DNA of 64,000 nt, taken from NCBI RefSeq assembly GCF_014170375.1, contig NZ_LZZW01000030.1, forward strand, positions 124,001-188,000, given 5' to 3'. Source of the stretch: Variovorax sp. UMC13. Lineage in GTDB: Bacteria; Pseudomonadota; Gammaproteobacteria; Burkholderiales; Burkholderiaceae_C. Below the pieces are notes generated by a model that saw only the letters and a program-made list of their open reading frames with translations, was not told where the DNA came from and made no database searches. Shown piece after piece: positions 50,536 to 60,207 of this stretch (positions within the stretch are counted from its first letter, which is position 1; every line of letters begins with the position of its first letter). The position numbers and the translations under genes were made by a program.

Positions 50536-51920
50536 GGTTCGACGCGGCGCGCACCCAGTGAACGGCGCAGCGCCTCGAACTCCGGCGAGCGCAGCAGCAC
50601 CTGGCGGCCGGCCTCGATCAGGCCGTCGACCTCGGCGTCGGAGATGGTGAAGGCCGTGGGCACCTGCAGCAGGCTGCGGCGCTGCTCGCCCTCGGCATCG
50701 CGCAGGTTGACCTGCACCACGTGGATCTCGGCATCGGGCGTGAACACGTCGCTGCCGCCGCCCACGCGCTTGCGCAGTTCGGCGCGCCACTGGCGCGTGA
50801 TGTCGGCCAGGTACTCCTGGGTCTCGGTGGTGGCGCGCGCGCCGGCGCCGAACAGCAGCGCGTCGGCCACCTCCATGAAGCCCGGCACGCGGTCGCTCAT
50901 GTCGATGTTGTTGGCCGGGTCGCGCTCGGAGTTCACGGTGATCAGCACCAGCTGGCGCACGCTGCCCGGCGGAATGCCGACCTCGACGAAGCTGTCGCGC
51001 AGGCCGCCGCCGGCCAGCGCGCGGTCGAGCAGGCGGCGCACGCCCAGGTTGTCGGCCAGGCCGCCGTCCACCAGGTGGATGTAGGGCCGGCGCGCCGCAT
51101 CGAGGTAGCTGTTGGCCTGCGAGCGGTACATGCGGGCGCGGTAGTCGCCGCCTTCGAGGCCGGCGAAGCGCGGCACCACGTTGCGCGCGTGGCAATCGCC
51201 CGCATGGTTCTTGAGCGTCATCGGGCTCAGCGCGAGCGGCACCGCCGAAGAAGCCGCCACCGCGAAGGACAGCGGCACGCTGCCCAGATCGGAACAGATC
51301 AGCGCGAACTGGTCGTCGGTGAACTCGAAGCCCGTGCCCAGCGACATGTCGGTGGCCGCGATCACCAGTTGCGGGTGGCGCGGCTGGCGCGCGATGTCGG
51401 CGTAGGTCATGCCCTGGTAGAGCGTGTCGAGCCGGCGCGCGAGCAGCTGGCTGCGGCCGAACCAGGGCGAGGTGAGCTCGATCAGGTGCGTGGGCTGCAG
51501 GGTCTGCGTGATCAGGCTGTTCTGGAAATTCTGGCGCAGGAAATCGGCCTCGAAGCCCGCCAGCCCCTTGGCACCGAAGGCCGCGTAGTAGGCGGCCAGG
51601 ATGCTGCCGCCCGAGACGCCGCTGATCACGTCGGTGGCCTCGAGCAGGTTCTTGTCCTGCCCGTTCCATTGGAAATGCGTGCGTTGCAGCTCGCTCAGCA
51701 CGCCGTAGCCGAAGGCCGCGGCACGCGCCCCGCCGCCCGAAAGCGTGACCGCCACCAACAGGCTCGGGTCGCGGTCGGGGTTGAACAATGTGGCGGCGGG
51801 TGCCGGGCCGTCGCCCAGGGGTTCGTTGATCCAGGGCCGGACGGAGGAACAGCCGGCCAGCAGTGCCGCCGCGAGCAGCAGGCCCGCGCTCAAGAGAAAG
51901 GGCCGGCTGCGTGCGCGCAT
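50532..51920 (-). CDS. Patatin-like phospholipase lipoprotein
   Basis: 462 residues from ATG 51920. Signal peptide and lipobox LAGC with Cys24. Patatin features: oxyanion loop SGGGARAAA, nucleophile elbow GVSGGS (Ser), and the catalytic Asp in DGGLADN, forming the Ser-Asp dyad of lipid acyl hydrolases. It is an outer-membrane or periplasmic lipase/phospholipase A-like protein. Its stop overlaps the soxR stop by 4 bases (convergent). The start follows the HAD gene stop by 4 bases, so the two probably form an operon. Confidence 0.92.
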   Translation of the reverse strand: MRARSRPFLLSAGLLLAAALLAGCSSVRPWINEPLGDGPAPAATLFNPDRDPSLLVAVTLSGGGARAAAFGYGVLSELQRTHFQWNGQDKNLLEATDVISGVSGGSILAAYYAAFGAKGLAGFEADFLRQNFQNSLITQTLQPTHLIELTSPWFGRSQLLARRLDTLYQGMTYADIARQPRHPQLVIAATDMSLGTGFEFTDDQFALICSDLGSVPLSFAVAASSAVPLALSPMTLKNHAGDCHARNVVPRFAGLEGGDYRARMYRSQANSYLDAARRPYIHLVDGGLADNLGVRRLLDRALAGGGLRDSFVEVGIPPGSVRQLVLITVNSERDPANNIDMSDRVPGFMEVADALLFGAGARATTETQEYLADITRQWRAELRKRVGGGSDVFTPDAEIHVVQVNLRDAEGEQRRSLLQVPTAFTISDAEVDGLIEAGRQVLLRSPEFEALRRSLGARRVEP

Positions 51921-51924
51921 GGGC

Positions 51925-52617
51925 TCAGGCCGGGACGCCGCGCCAGGCGGCGAGCACCGCCGGCAGTTGCGCCATGTCGGTGAAGATCTGCACCGCGCCC
52001 GCGGCCCGCAGCGCATCGGCCCCGCTGTGGCCCAGGCCGCCCGGGCTGTAGCCGAACACCGTCGCGCCAGCCGCGACACCGGCCGTGGCGCCGGTCACCG
52101 TGTCTTCCACCACCGCGCAACGGGCCGGGTCGACATCGAGCGCGGCGGCCGCCGCGAGGTAGACGTCGGGCGCGGGCTTGGAGCGCGGCATCTCGTGGCC
52201 GCTGAAGATCCGGCCCTCGAAGGCGTCGAACACGCCGATCTTGCGCAGCTGCATCTCGACCTTGATCCGGTCGGCGCCCGAGGCGCAGGCGATCTTGCCG
52301 CCGAGCGTGGCATGCAGTGCGCGGATGGCGGCGGGTGCGCCAGGGATCTCGACCAGCTCGTGGGTCAAGCGTTCGTTGCGGCGCGTCCAGAAGCTCTGGA
52401 GCCACTCCGAGGTGACCGGGCTGCCGGTGTTCGCCTCGATCAGCGCGGCCTCGTCCTTGACGGCCTTGCCGACGAAGATGCGCATGCACTCGTCGCTGCT
52501 GAGCGTCCAGCCGCGCTCTTCGAGCATGTCGCGCAGGACGCCGTTGGTGATGGGTTCGGAGTCGACGAGGACGCCGTCGCAGTCGAAGAGGACGGCGGAG
52601 AAGGGGAATGCGTTCAT
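51925..52617 (-). CDS. HAD-superfamily sugar-phosphatase-like hydrolase
   Basis: 230 residues from ATG 52617. HAD motif I VLFDCDGVLVDSE (nucleophile and acid/base Asp), motif II SGAD, motif III Lys in RSKPAPDVY and motif IV VVEDTVTG. The alpha-helical cap after motif I fits the beta-phosphoglucomutase/phosphoglycolate phosphatase type (subfamily IA, YcjU/GS1-like). It is a cytoplasmic phosphatase of unknown substrate. It is first gene of the pair with the patatin gene. Confidence 0.9.
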   Translation of the reverse strand: MNAFPFSAVLFDCDGVLVDSEPITNGVLRDMLEERGWTLSSDECMRIFVGKAVKDEAALIEANTGSPVTSEWLQSFWTRRNERLTHELVEIPGAPAAIRALHATLGGKIACASGADRIKVEMQLRKIGVFDAFEGRIFSGHEMPRSKPAPDVYLAAAAALDVDPARCAVVEDTVTGATAGVAAGATVFGYSPGGLGHSGADALRAAGAVQIFTDMAQLPAVLAAWRGVPA

Positions 52618-52694
52618 GGGTGGGGATGGTATCAACGGCGCATTGGAGATTTGGGTCTGGGGTCGGGTCTTTCGTTGCGCTGGAAGTTGAGGCA

Positions 52695-53277
52695 GGGGCC
52701 GGGTCTCGCCCCGGCGGGCGACTCACTTTTCTTTGCTTCGCCAAAGAAAAGTAAGCAAAAGAAAGGCGACCCCGCCGTCTGCGACCCTTCCGCTTCGCTC
52801 CAGGGCACCCTGCGGTGCTCACGTTTCGCGGGGTCTCGCTCGAACTCGCTTCGCTCAAACATGAGCGAGCCCTGATCCGCGAAACGCTCCGCTCCTCAGC
52901 GCATCCAGAGGGGCTTGAAGACCGCTCGGGCCTTTGCTTCGCTCGGCCCACAACGCGCTGCAGGCGCGTTGCGCCTGCAGCGCTGGGGATTTTTTGTATT
53001 TGTGTTTGTCTTTCGTAGGGCCGAGCGAAGCGATGGCCCGTTCGGTTCCCGTTTCCAAATCCCTTCTGGCTGCGCCGAGGAGCGCAGCGGTTCGCGGATC
53101 AGGGCTCGCGATTGTCTGAGCGAAGCGAGTTCGAGCGAGACCCCGCGAACCGCGAGCACCGCAGGTTGCCCGCAGCGAAGCGGAGGGTCGCAGACAGCAG
53201 GGTCGCCTTTTCTTTGCTTACTTTCTTTTGGCGAAGCAAAAGAAAGTGAGTCGCCCGCCGGGGCGAGTCCCGGCCCC
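52695..53277. repeat. Giant imperfect inverted repeat (about 580 bp)
   Basis: The left arm 52695-52949 and the right arm 53018-53277 are near reverse complements over about 255 bases. At the centre is a perfect 13-bp hairpin GCGCTGCAGGCGC/GCGCCTGCAGCGC (52955-52967 and 52971-52983) with a 3-base loop. Open frames in here are by-products of the palindrome. It occupies nearly all of the 687-base gap between the HAD and thiC genes. It is a dispersed-element-like structure rather than a gene. Confidence 0.9.
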
Positions 53278-53304
53278 GCCCGCAAACAAAGCACAACGCC
53301 GAAA

Positions 53305-55182
<1,878 letters not shown>

Positions 55183-55267
55183 GAGGGGCACTCCTGGTTT
55201 GAATGGGTGCTCCGCAATCGCTCGACGGACCCACGGCCCTCGAGAAAAAAGGGACCTGTGGATCAGG

Positions 55268-55372
55268 GAACTGCAGCTCTTCTTACGCCGGTACTAACCG
55301 GTTCAAGTTCGCGGGATCGGCGATAGGGATCGCCATCTCAGCACGTTGCACGTGCGCCCCGGAGCGGGGTGG
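55268..55372 (-). promoter_or_regulatory. TPP riboswitch (THI element)
   Basis: On the minus strand, the 5' leader of thiC contains the conserved CTGAGA pyrimidine-sensor core, a GATGGCGAT/ATCGCC helix and the GAACTTGAACCGGTTAGTACCGGC-type 3' arm, ending near TGCAG. This order and spacing are those of the TPP riboswitch that lowers thiC expression when thiamine pyrophosphate is abundant. The remaining bases to 55568 show no further gene. Confidence 0.9.
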
Positions 55373-55568
55373 ATTCTAGGAGCGCATCGCCGCCACCGCA
55401 ATGCCTTCGGTGCATTTGCAACAACGCGCGACCACGCCACGGTGTCAATCGCCTGTCACGAACGGGGCAGAAGATTGCGGCGCAAATGGTAGTTGTGGAT
55501 TTTGTTGCAACTCCATGGATGCGCCTCAACGCCCGGTTCCCCATTCCTTCAATTTCAGGAAACCCTCG

Positions 55569-55778
55569 ATGACCTCCACGCCCTCTTTCCTGCGTGCCCC
55601 CGCCCGGCGGCTGGCGGCCGCTGCCGCGATCGCACTGCTGACCGGCGTGCTCGCCGCCTGCGGTGGCGGCAGCGGTGGCAGCACGCCGACACCGCCCACC
55701 ACGACGCCGACCACGCCGACCGACCCCGGCACGCCGACGGACCCCACCGTCAAGCCCGAGATGCGCTGCGCGCCCTGA
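55569..55778 (+). CDS. Small lipoprotein preceding phospholipase C (RCAP type)
   Basis: 69 residues from ATG 55569. Signal peptide with lipobox LAAC, Cys31, then a Gly/Ser and Thr/Pro/Asp low-complexity linker, and the C-terminus MRCAP containing a second Cys. It ends 31 bases before the phospholipase C gene. A second lipoprotein with the same plan and the same RCAP end precedes the second phospholipase C (62289-62597). No family recognised; possibly a companion that anchors or assists the secreted phospholipase. Confidence 0.75.
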   Translation: MTSTPSFLRAPARRLAAAAAIALLTGVLAACGGGSGGSTPTPPTTTPTTPTDPGTPTDPTVKPEMRCAP

Positions 55779-55809
55779 ACCCCTCGTCCAGAAAACAAGG
55801 CACCACACC

Positions 55810-57999
55810 ATGACCTCACGCCGCAACTTCCTGCGCAGCACCGCTACCACCGGCATGGCCGCCGCCACGCTGGCCGCCTTCCCGCCCAGCATCCGCCGCG
55901 CGCTCGCCATCGAGGCGAACAACGTCACCGGCACCATCATGGACGTCGAGCACGTCGTGATCCTGATGCAGGAGAACCGCTCCTTCGACCACTACTTCGG
56001 CACCCTGATGGGCGTGCGCGGCTTCGGCGACCGTTTCACCGTGCCGCTGGCCAAGGGCCTCAACGTCTGGCAGCAGAGCGACGCCAACGGCAAGCCCATC
56101 CTGCCCTACCACCTCGACGGCACGCAGGGCAACGCCCAGCGCGTGAGCGGCACGCCGCACTCGTGGAGCAACGGCCAGGACGCCTGGGACGGCGGCCGCA
56201 TGAACCAGTGGCCGCGCTACAAGAACGTGCCCTCGATGGGCTACTTCATGGAAGCCGAGCTGCCCTTCCAGTTCTCGCTGGCCAACGCCTTCACGCTGTG
56301 CGACGCCTACCACTGCGCGATGCACACCGGCACCAACTCCAACCGCCTGTTCCTCTGGAGCGGCACCAACGGCCCGACCGGCGCCAACGTGGCCGTGGTC
56401 AACAACGAGTGGGACGGCATGGACAGCCCGGCCACCGGCTACCAGTGGAAGACCTATCCCGAGCGGCTGGAAGAGGCCAAGGTCAGCTGGATCGTCTACC
56501 AGAACATGCCGGACAACTACACCGACAATTCGCTGGCCGGCTTCAAGCAGTACCGCCAGGCCAACGTCGCCTCGGGCAAGCCGGTGAGCTCCGACGACAA
56601 CGTGGTCTCGCCCGCCTACGACCCGGCCAGCGACAACACCGGCAACCCGCTCTACAAGGGCATCGCCAACACCATGCCCGACGGCGGCTTCCTCGAGACC
56701 TTCCGCCAGGACGTCAAGAACCGCAAGCTGCCGCAGGTGTCGTGGATCGTCGCACCGGCCACCTACTCCGAGCACCCCGGCCCCTCGAGCCCGGTGCAGG
56801 GCGCCTGGTACACCCAGCAGGTGCTGGACGCGCTCACCGCCGTGCCCGAGGTCTGGAGCAAGACGGTGCTGCTGATCAACTTCGACGAGAACGACGGCTA
56901 CTTCGACCATGTGCCCTCGCCGGCCGCACCTTCGCTCAACCCCGACGGCAGCGCCGCCGGCAAGACCACGCTGCCCGCGGCCGACATCGACTTCGAGCGC
57001 TTCACGCACCCCGCGCCCCCCGGCACCACCGACCAGCCCAAGCCCGACGGCCGCGTCTACGGCCCGGGCGTGCGCGTGCCGATGTACGTGGTTTCGCCCT
57101 GGAGCCGCGGCGGCTGGGTCAACTCGCAGGCCTTCGACCACACCTCGGTGGTGCGTTTCCTGGAAGCGCGCTTCGGCGTCAAGGAACCCAACATCAGCCC
57201 GTTCCGGCGTGCGGTGTGCGGCGACCTGACCAGCGCCTTCAACTTCAAGACGCCCAACAGCGAAGTGCTGCCCACGCTGGCCGGCCGCAAGAGCAAGAGC
57301 GACGCCGACACGCTGCGCGCGCAGCAGCAGGCGCTGCCGCAGATCGTGCCGCCGGCCAATCCGCAACTGCCGGTCCAGGCCCGGGGCACCCGCCCCTCGC
57401 GCGCCCTGCCCTACGAGCTGCATGTGAGCGCACGCGCCGATGCGCTGAGCGGCAACGCGCGGCTGCTGTTCGCCAACACCGGCAAGGCCGGCGCGGTGTT
57501 CCATGTCTACGACAAGCTGCACCTCGACCGGCTGCCGCGCCGCTTCATGGTGGAAGCCGGCAAGACGCTGGACGACGCCTGGAGCACCGCGAGCGACAAC
57601 GGCCTCTACGACCTCTGGGTGCTGGGCCCCAACGGCTTCCATCGCCACTTCAAGGGCGACCTGAACCCGCTGCGCGCGGCCAACGCGGCCGTTCCCGAAG
57701 TGCGCGTCTGCTACGACATCGCCAACGGCAACGTCTACCTGAGCATGAACAACACGGGCAAGAACGCCGTGAAGTTCAGCCTCCAGGCCAAGGCCTACCG
57801 CGAGGACGGCCCCTGGACCGCCTCCGTAGCGGGCGGCGCCACGGTCGAGCAGCACTGGGAACTGGCCGGCAGCGGACGCTGGTACGACTTCGCCGTGACC
57901 TGCGATGCCGACCCGGCCTACTACCGGCGCTTCGCGGGCCGCGTGGAAACCGGCCAGCATTCGGTGAGCGACCCGGCGATGGGCCTGAACAGCCTCTGA
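55810..57999 (+). CDS. Phosphocholine-specific phospholipase C (Tat-exported)
   Basis: 729 residues from ATG 55810. Twin-arginine signal SRRNFLRS at residues 3-10. Phosphoesterase domain with metal/nucleophile motifs QENRSFDHYFG (55-64), DAYHC, TGTNSNRLF, SEHPGPSSP and FDENDGYFDH (358-367). After about residue 530 there are two copies of the C-terminal beta domain found in bacterial PLCs (DUF756). It hydrolyses phosphatidylcholine or related phosphodiesters outside the cytoplasm. It is paired with the small RCAP lipoprotein gene and has a second copy of the pair at the right edge. Confidence 0.94.
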   Translation: MTSRRNFLRSTATTGMAAATLAAFPPSIRRALAIEANNVTGTIMDVEHVVILMQENRSFDHYFGTLMGVRGFGDRFTVPLAKGLNVWQQSDANGKPILPYHLDGTQGNAQRVSGTPHSWSNGQDAWDGGRMNQWPRYKNVPSMGYFMEAELPFQFSLANAFTLCDAYHCAMHTGTNSNRLFLWSGTNGPTGANVAVVNNEWDGMDSPATGYQWKTYPERLEEAKVSWIVYQNMPDNYTDNSLAGFKQYRQANVASGKPVSSDDNVVSPAYDPASDNTGNPLYKGIANTMPDGGFLETFRQDVKNRKLPQVSWIVAPATYSEHPGPSSPVQGAWYTQQVLDALTAVPEVWSKTVLLINFDENDGYFDHVPSPAAPSLNPDGSAAGKTTLPAADIDFERFTHPAPPGTTDQPKPDGRVYGPGVRVPMYVVSPWSRGGWVNSQAFDHTSVVRFLEARFGVKEPNISPFRRAVCGDLTSAFNFKTPNSEVLPTLAGRKSKSDADTLRAQQQALPQIVPPANPQLPVQARGTRPSRALPYELHVSARADALSGNARLLFANTGKAGAVFHVYDKLHLDRLPRRFMVEAGKTLDDAWSTASDNGLYDLWVLGPNGFHRHFKGDLNPLRAANAAVPEVRVCYDIANGNVYLSMNNTGKNAVKFSLQAKAYREDGPWTASVAGGATVEQHWELAGSGRWYDFAVTCDADPAYYRRFAGRVETGQHSVSDPAMGLNSL

Positions 58000-58028
58000 T
58001 CGCCACGCGCTGAAGAAGAGAAAAGAAG

Positions 58029-58051
58029 ACGGCCCGCCCAGCGCGGGCCGT
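58029..58051. terminator. Bidirectional terminator between phospholipase C and histidinol-phosphatase-like genes
   Basis: ACGGCCCGC (58029-58037) pairs with GCGGGCCGT (58043-58051) around a 5-base loop. On the minus strand it is followed by a T-rich tract, so it ends the minus-strand gene 8 bases after its stop. It also lies 30 bases after the plus-strand phospholipase stop. Confidence 0.65.
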
Positions 58052-58058
58052 TGCCGTT

Positions 58059-58865
58059 TCAGGCGGCGACGTCGGGCACGCCGGCCAGCAGCGCCAGCGC
58101 CTGCGCATGCAGCGCCGGCGTGGCGGCCGCCAGCACGCGGCCGTTGGAGCCGATGTGCAGCGCGCGCCCGCGCCAGTCGGTGATCACGCCGCCCGCGCCC
58201 TCGACCACGCCGACCAGCGCCATGTAGTCGTAGGGCTGCAGCTGGCATTCGGCCACCAGGTCGACGTGGCCGCCCGCGAGCTGCGCATAGCCGTAGCAGT
58301 CACCGCCGAAGCGGCGCATCGCGCAGGCCTTGCTGAGCGCATCGTAGGCGGCCCATTCGTCGGCCGCGAAGGCATCGGGCGAGGTGGTGACGATGCGCGC
58401 CTGCGCCAGCATGGTGCAGCCGCTGGCATGCACCACGCGTTCGTTGCAGCGGGCCCCGCGGCCGGCCTGGCCGATCCAGCGTTCGCCCAGCACCGGCATG
58501 TCGATCAGGCCGAGCTCGACGCGTCCGCCATGCACCAAGGCGATCAGCGTGCCCCACAGCGGCGAGCCGGTGATGAAGCTCTTGGTGCCGTCGATGGGGT
58601 CGAGCACCCACACATGCTCGGCATCGATGCGCACGCGGCCATGTTCCTCGCCCAGGATGCCGTGCATGGGCACTTCGGCCTCGAGCCGTGCGCGCATCGC
58701 GGCCTCGGCCGCGCGGTCGGCGATGGTGACCGGGCTGGCATCGGCCTTGAGGTCGACCTCCAGCGCGGTACGGAAAGTGCGTAGCGAATGCGCGGCCGCC
58801 AGGTCCGCCAGCTGGCCGGCCAGCGCGGGGAAATCGATCGGAGAAGCAGGGGACGTGGAAGCCAT
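58059..58865 (-). CDS. hisN: Inositol monophosphatase-family histidinol phosphatase-like enzyme
   Basis: 268 residues from ATG 58865. Metal-binding motifs of the IMPase family: LGEEHG (Glu pair), DPIDGTKSF and the C-terminal YDYMALVGVVEGAGG. The best functional guess is HisN-type histidinol-phosphatase; inositol- or other small phosphate monoesters cannot be excluded. It is on the opposite strand to the surrounding phospholipase genes and carries its own terminator. Confidence 0.88.
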   Translation of the reverse strand: MASTSPASPIDFPALAGQLADLAAAHSLRTFRTALEVDLKADASPVTIADRAAEAAMRARLEAEVPMHGILGEEHGRVRIDAEHVWVLDPIDGTKSFITGSPLWGTLIALVHGGRVELGLIDMPVLGERWIGQAGRGARCNERVVHASGCTMLAQARIVTTSPDAFAADEWAAYDALSKACAMRRFGGDCYGYAQLAGGHVDLVAECQLQPYDYMALVGVVEGAGGVITDWRGRALHIGSNGRVLAAATPALHAQALALLAGVPDVAA

Positions 58866-59059
58866 GGAAAGGTCTCGGCAGGAGCTGAAGGTTGTCAAGG
58901 AGTTGTCATACGCATCGATCAATATCGTGGCATGAATGGTGCTTGTGGATATTCTTGCAAATTCCCAGTAATCGCACAAACGCAATTATTCGCCCAATGT
59001 TGGTGAAGCACCCCGATCCGTTCTGCCCCATTTCCGATCACTGCACTCTGGAGTCCTCC

Positions 59060-60082
59060 ATGTCCACCATCGCTTCCTTCGCTTCCCGCTTCCGCACCAC
59101 CGCCGTGCTCGCCGCCGCCCTGCTGGCCGCCGCCGCGCACGCCGGCACCATCACCGTCTACTCGGCGCTCGAGGAAGACGAGATCAAGGACTATGTCGCG
59201 GCCGCCAAGAAGGACATGCCCGATGTCGACGTGAAGGTGCTGCGCCTGTCGACCGGCGACCTGGGTGCGCGCATCCTGGCCGAGTCGGCCAACCCGCAGC
59301 ACGACGTGATCTGGGGCTGGGCGCTGACCAACATGCTCGACCCGCGCATCACCGCGCTGCTCGAGCCCTATGCGGCCAAGGGCAGCGAGAAGCTGGCGCC
59401 CGCCAACAAGGCCGCCGACGGCAAGTGGTTCACCACCACCGGCTACGTGGGCGCCTTCTGCGTCAACACCGAAGTGCTCAAGGCCAAGAACCTGCCCATG
59501 CCCACCAGCTGGAAGGACCTGAGCAACCCGGTCTACAAGGGCGAGGTCGTGATGCCCAACCCGGTGTCCTCGGGCACCGGCTACCTGCAGATCGCGGCGC
59601 TGCTGCAATCGAAGGGCAGCGACGAAGGCTGGAAGTTCCTGAAGACCCTCGACGGCAACGTGGCGCAGTACATCAAGTCGGGTTCGCGCCCCTGCAAGGC
59701 CGCGCGCGCCGGCGAGTTCGCCATCGGCACCTCGCTGGCCTTCGCCGCCATGCAGTCGGTCGAGGAAGGCTATCCGGTGAAGATGGTGATCCCCAGCGAC
59801 GGCGCGGGCTACGAGCTCGAGGCCTCGGGCCTGATGGCCAAGGCGCGCAACAAGGCCGACGCCCAGCGCTTCCTCGACTGGACGCTCTCGCCCGGTGCCA
59901 CCGCGCTCTACACCAAGTACAAGGAAATGGTCACGATCCCGGGCGCGCCGCAATCCAAGGCCGCCAAGGCCGCGGGCCTGCCGGCCGACCTGAGCACCGT
60001 GCTCTACAAGATGGACTTCGCGCAATCGGCCAAGGACCGCGACGCGATCCTCTCGGCCTGGACCAAGAACATCGGCCGCTGA
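59060..60082 (+). CDS. Iron/2-aminoethylphosphonate-type ABC substrate-binding protein
   Basis: 340 residues from ATG 59060. Signal peptide ending in AHAG, then TITVYSALEEDEIKDYVAAA, typical of the group that includes iron(III)-binding FbpA/SfuA and 2-aminoethylphosphonate-binding PhnS2-type receptors. It has RPCKAARAGEFAIGTSLAFA in the ligand region. Its place beside phospholipase C genes favours phosphonate/phosphate-ester binding over iron, but this is inference. No ABC permease or ATPase follows; a terminator follows instead, so it is an orphan receptor. Confidence 0.85.
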   Translation: MSTIASFASRFRTTAVLAAALLAAAAHAGTITVYSALEEDEIKDYVAAAKKDMPDVDVKVLRLSTGDLGARILAESANPQHDVIWGWALTNMLDPRITALLEPYAAKGSEKLAPANKAADGKWFTTTGYVGAFCVNTEVLKAKNLPMPTSWKDLSNPVYKGEVVMPNPVSSGTGYLQIAALLQSKGSDEGWKFLKTLDGNVAQYIKSGSRPCKAARAGEFAIGTSLAFAAMQSVEEGYPVKMVIPSDGAGYELEASGLMAKARNKADAQRFLDWTLSPGATALYTKYKEMVTIPGAPQSKAAKAAGLPADLSTVLYKMDFAQSAKDRDAILSAWTKNIGR

Positions 60083-60097
60083 GCGGCCACCCGCCGC

Positions 60098-60136
60098 GGC
60101 GGTCGCCGGGTGCGACCGCCTTCTTTTCCTTTTTTC
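60098..60136 (+). terminator. Rho-independent terminator of the binding-protein gene
   Basis: GGCGGTCGC (60098-60106) pairs with GCGACCGCC (60112-60120) and is followed by TTCTTTTCCTTTTTT, 15 bases after the stop at 60082. Confidence 0.85.
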
Positions 60137-60207
60137 CCGATTTCCCGGCGCACGCGGCACCGAGCCGCCGGCGCGCCTGTCTTTCCTGTCGTCGACGGAG
60201 CCTTCCC

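Noticed and set aside
55816..58248. An 810-codon minus-strand frame opposite phospholipase C
   Set aside because: It is an antisense shadow of the phospholipase; no motifs.
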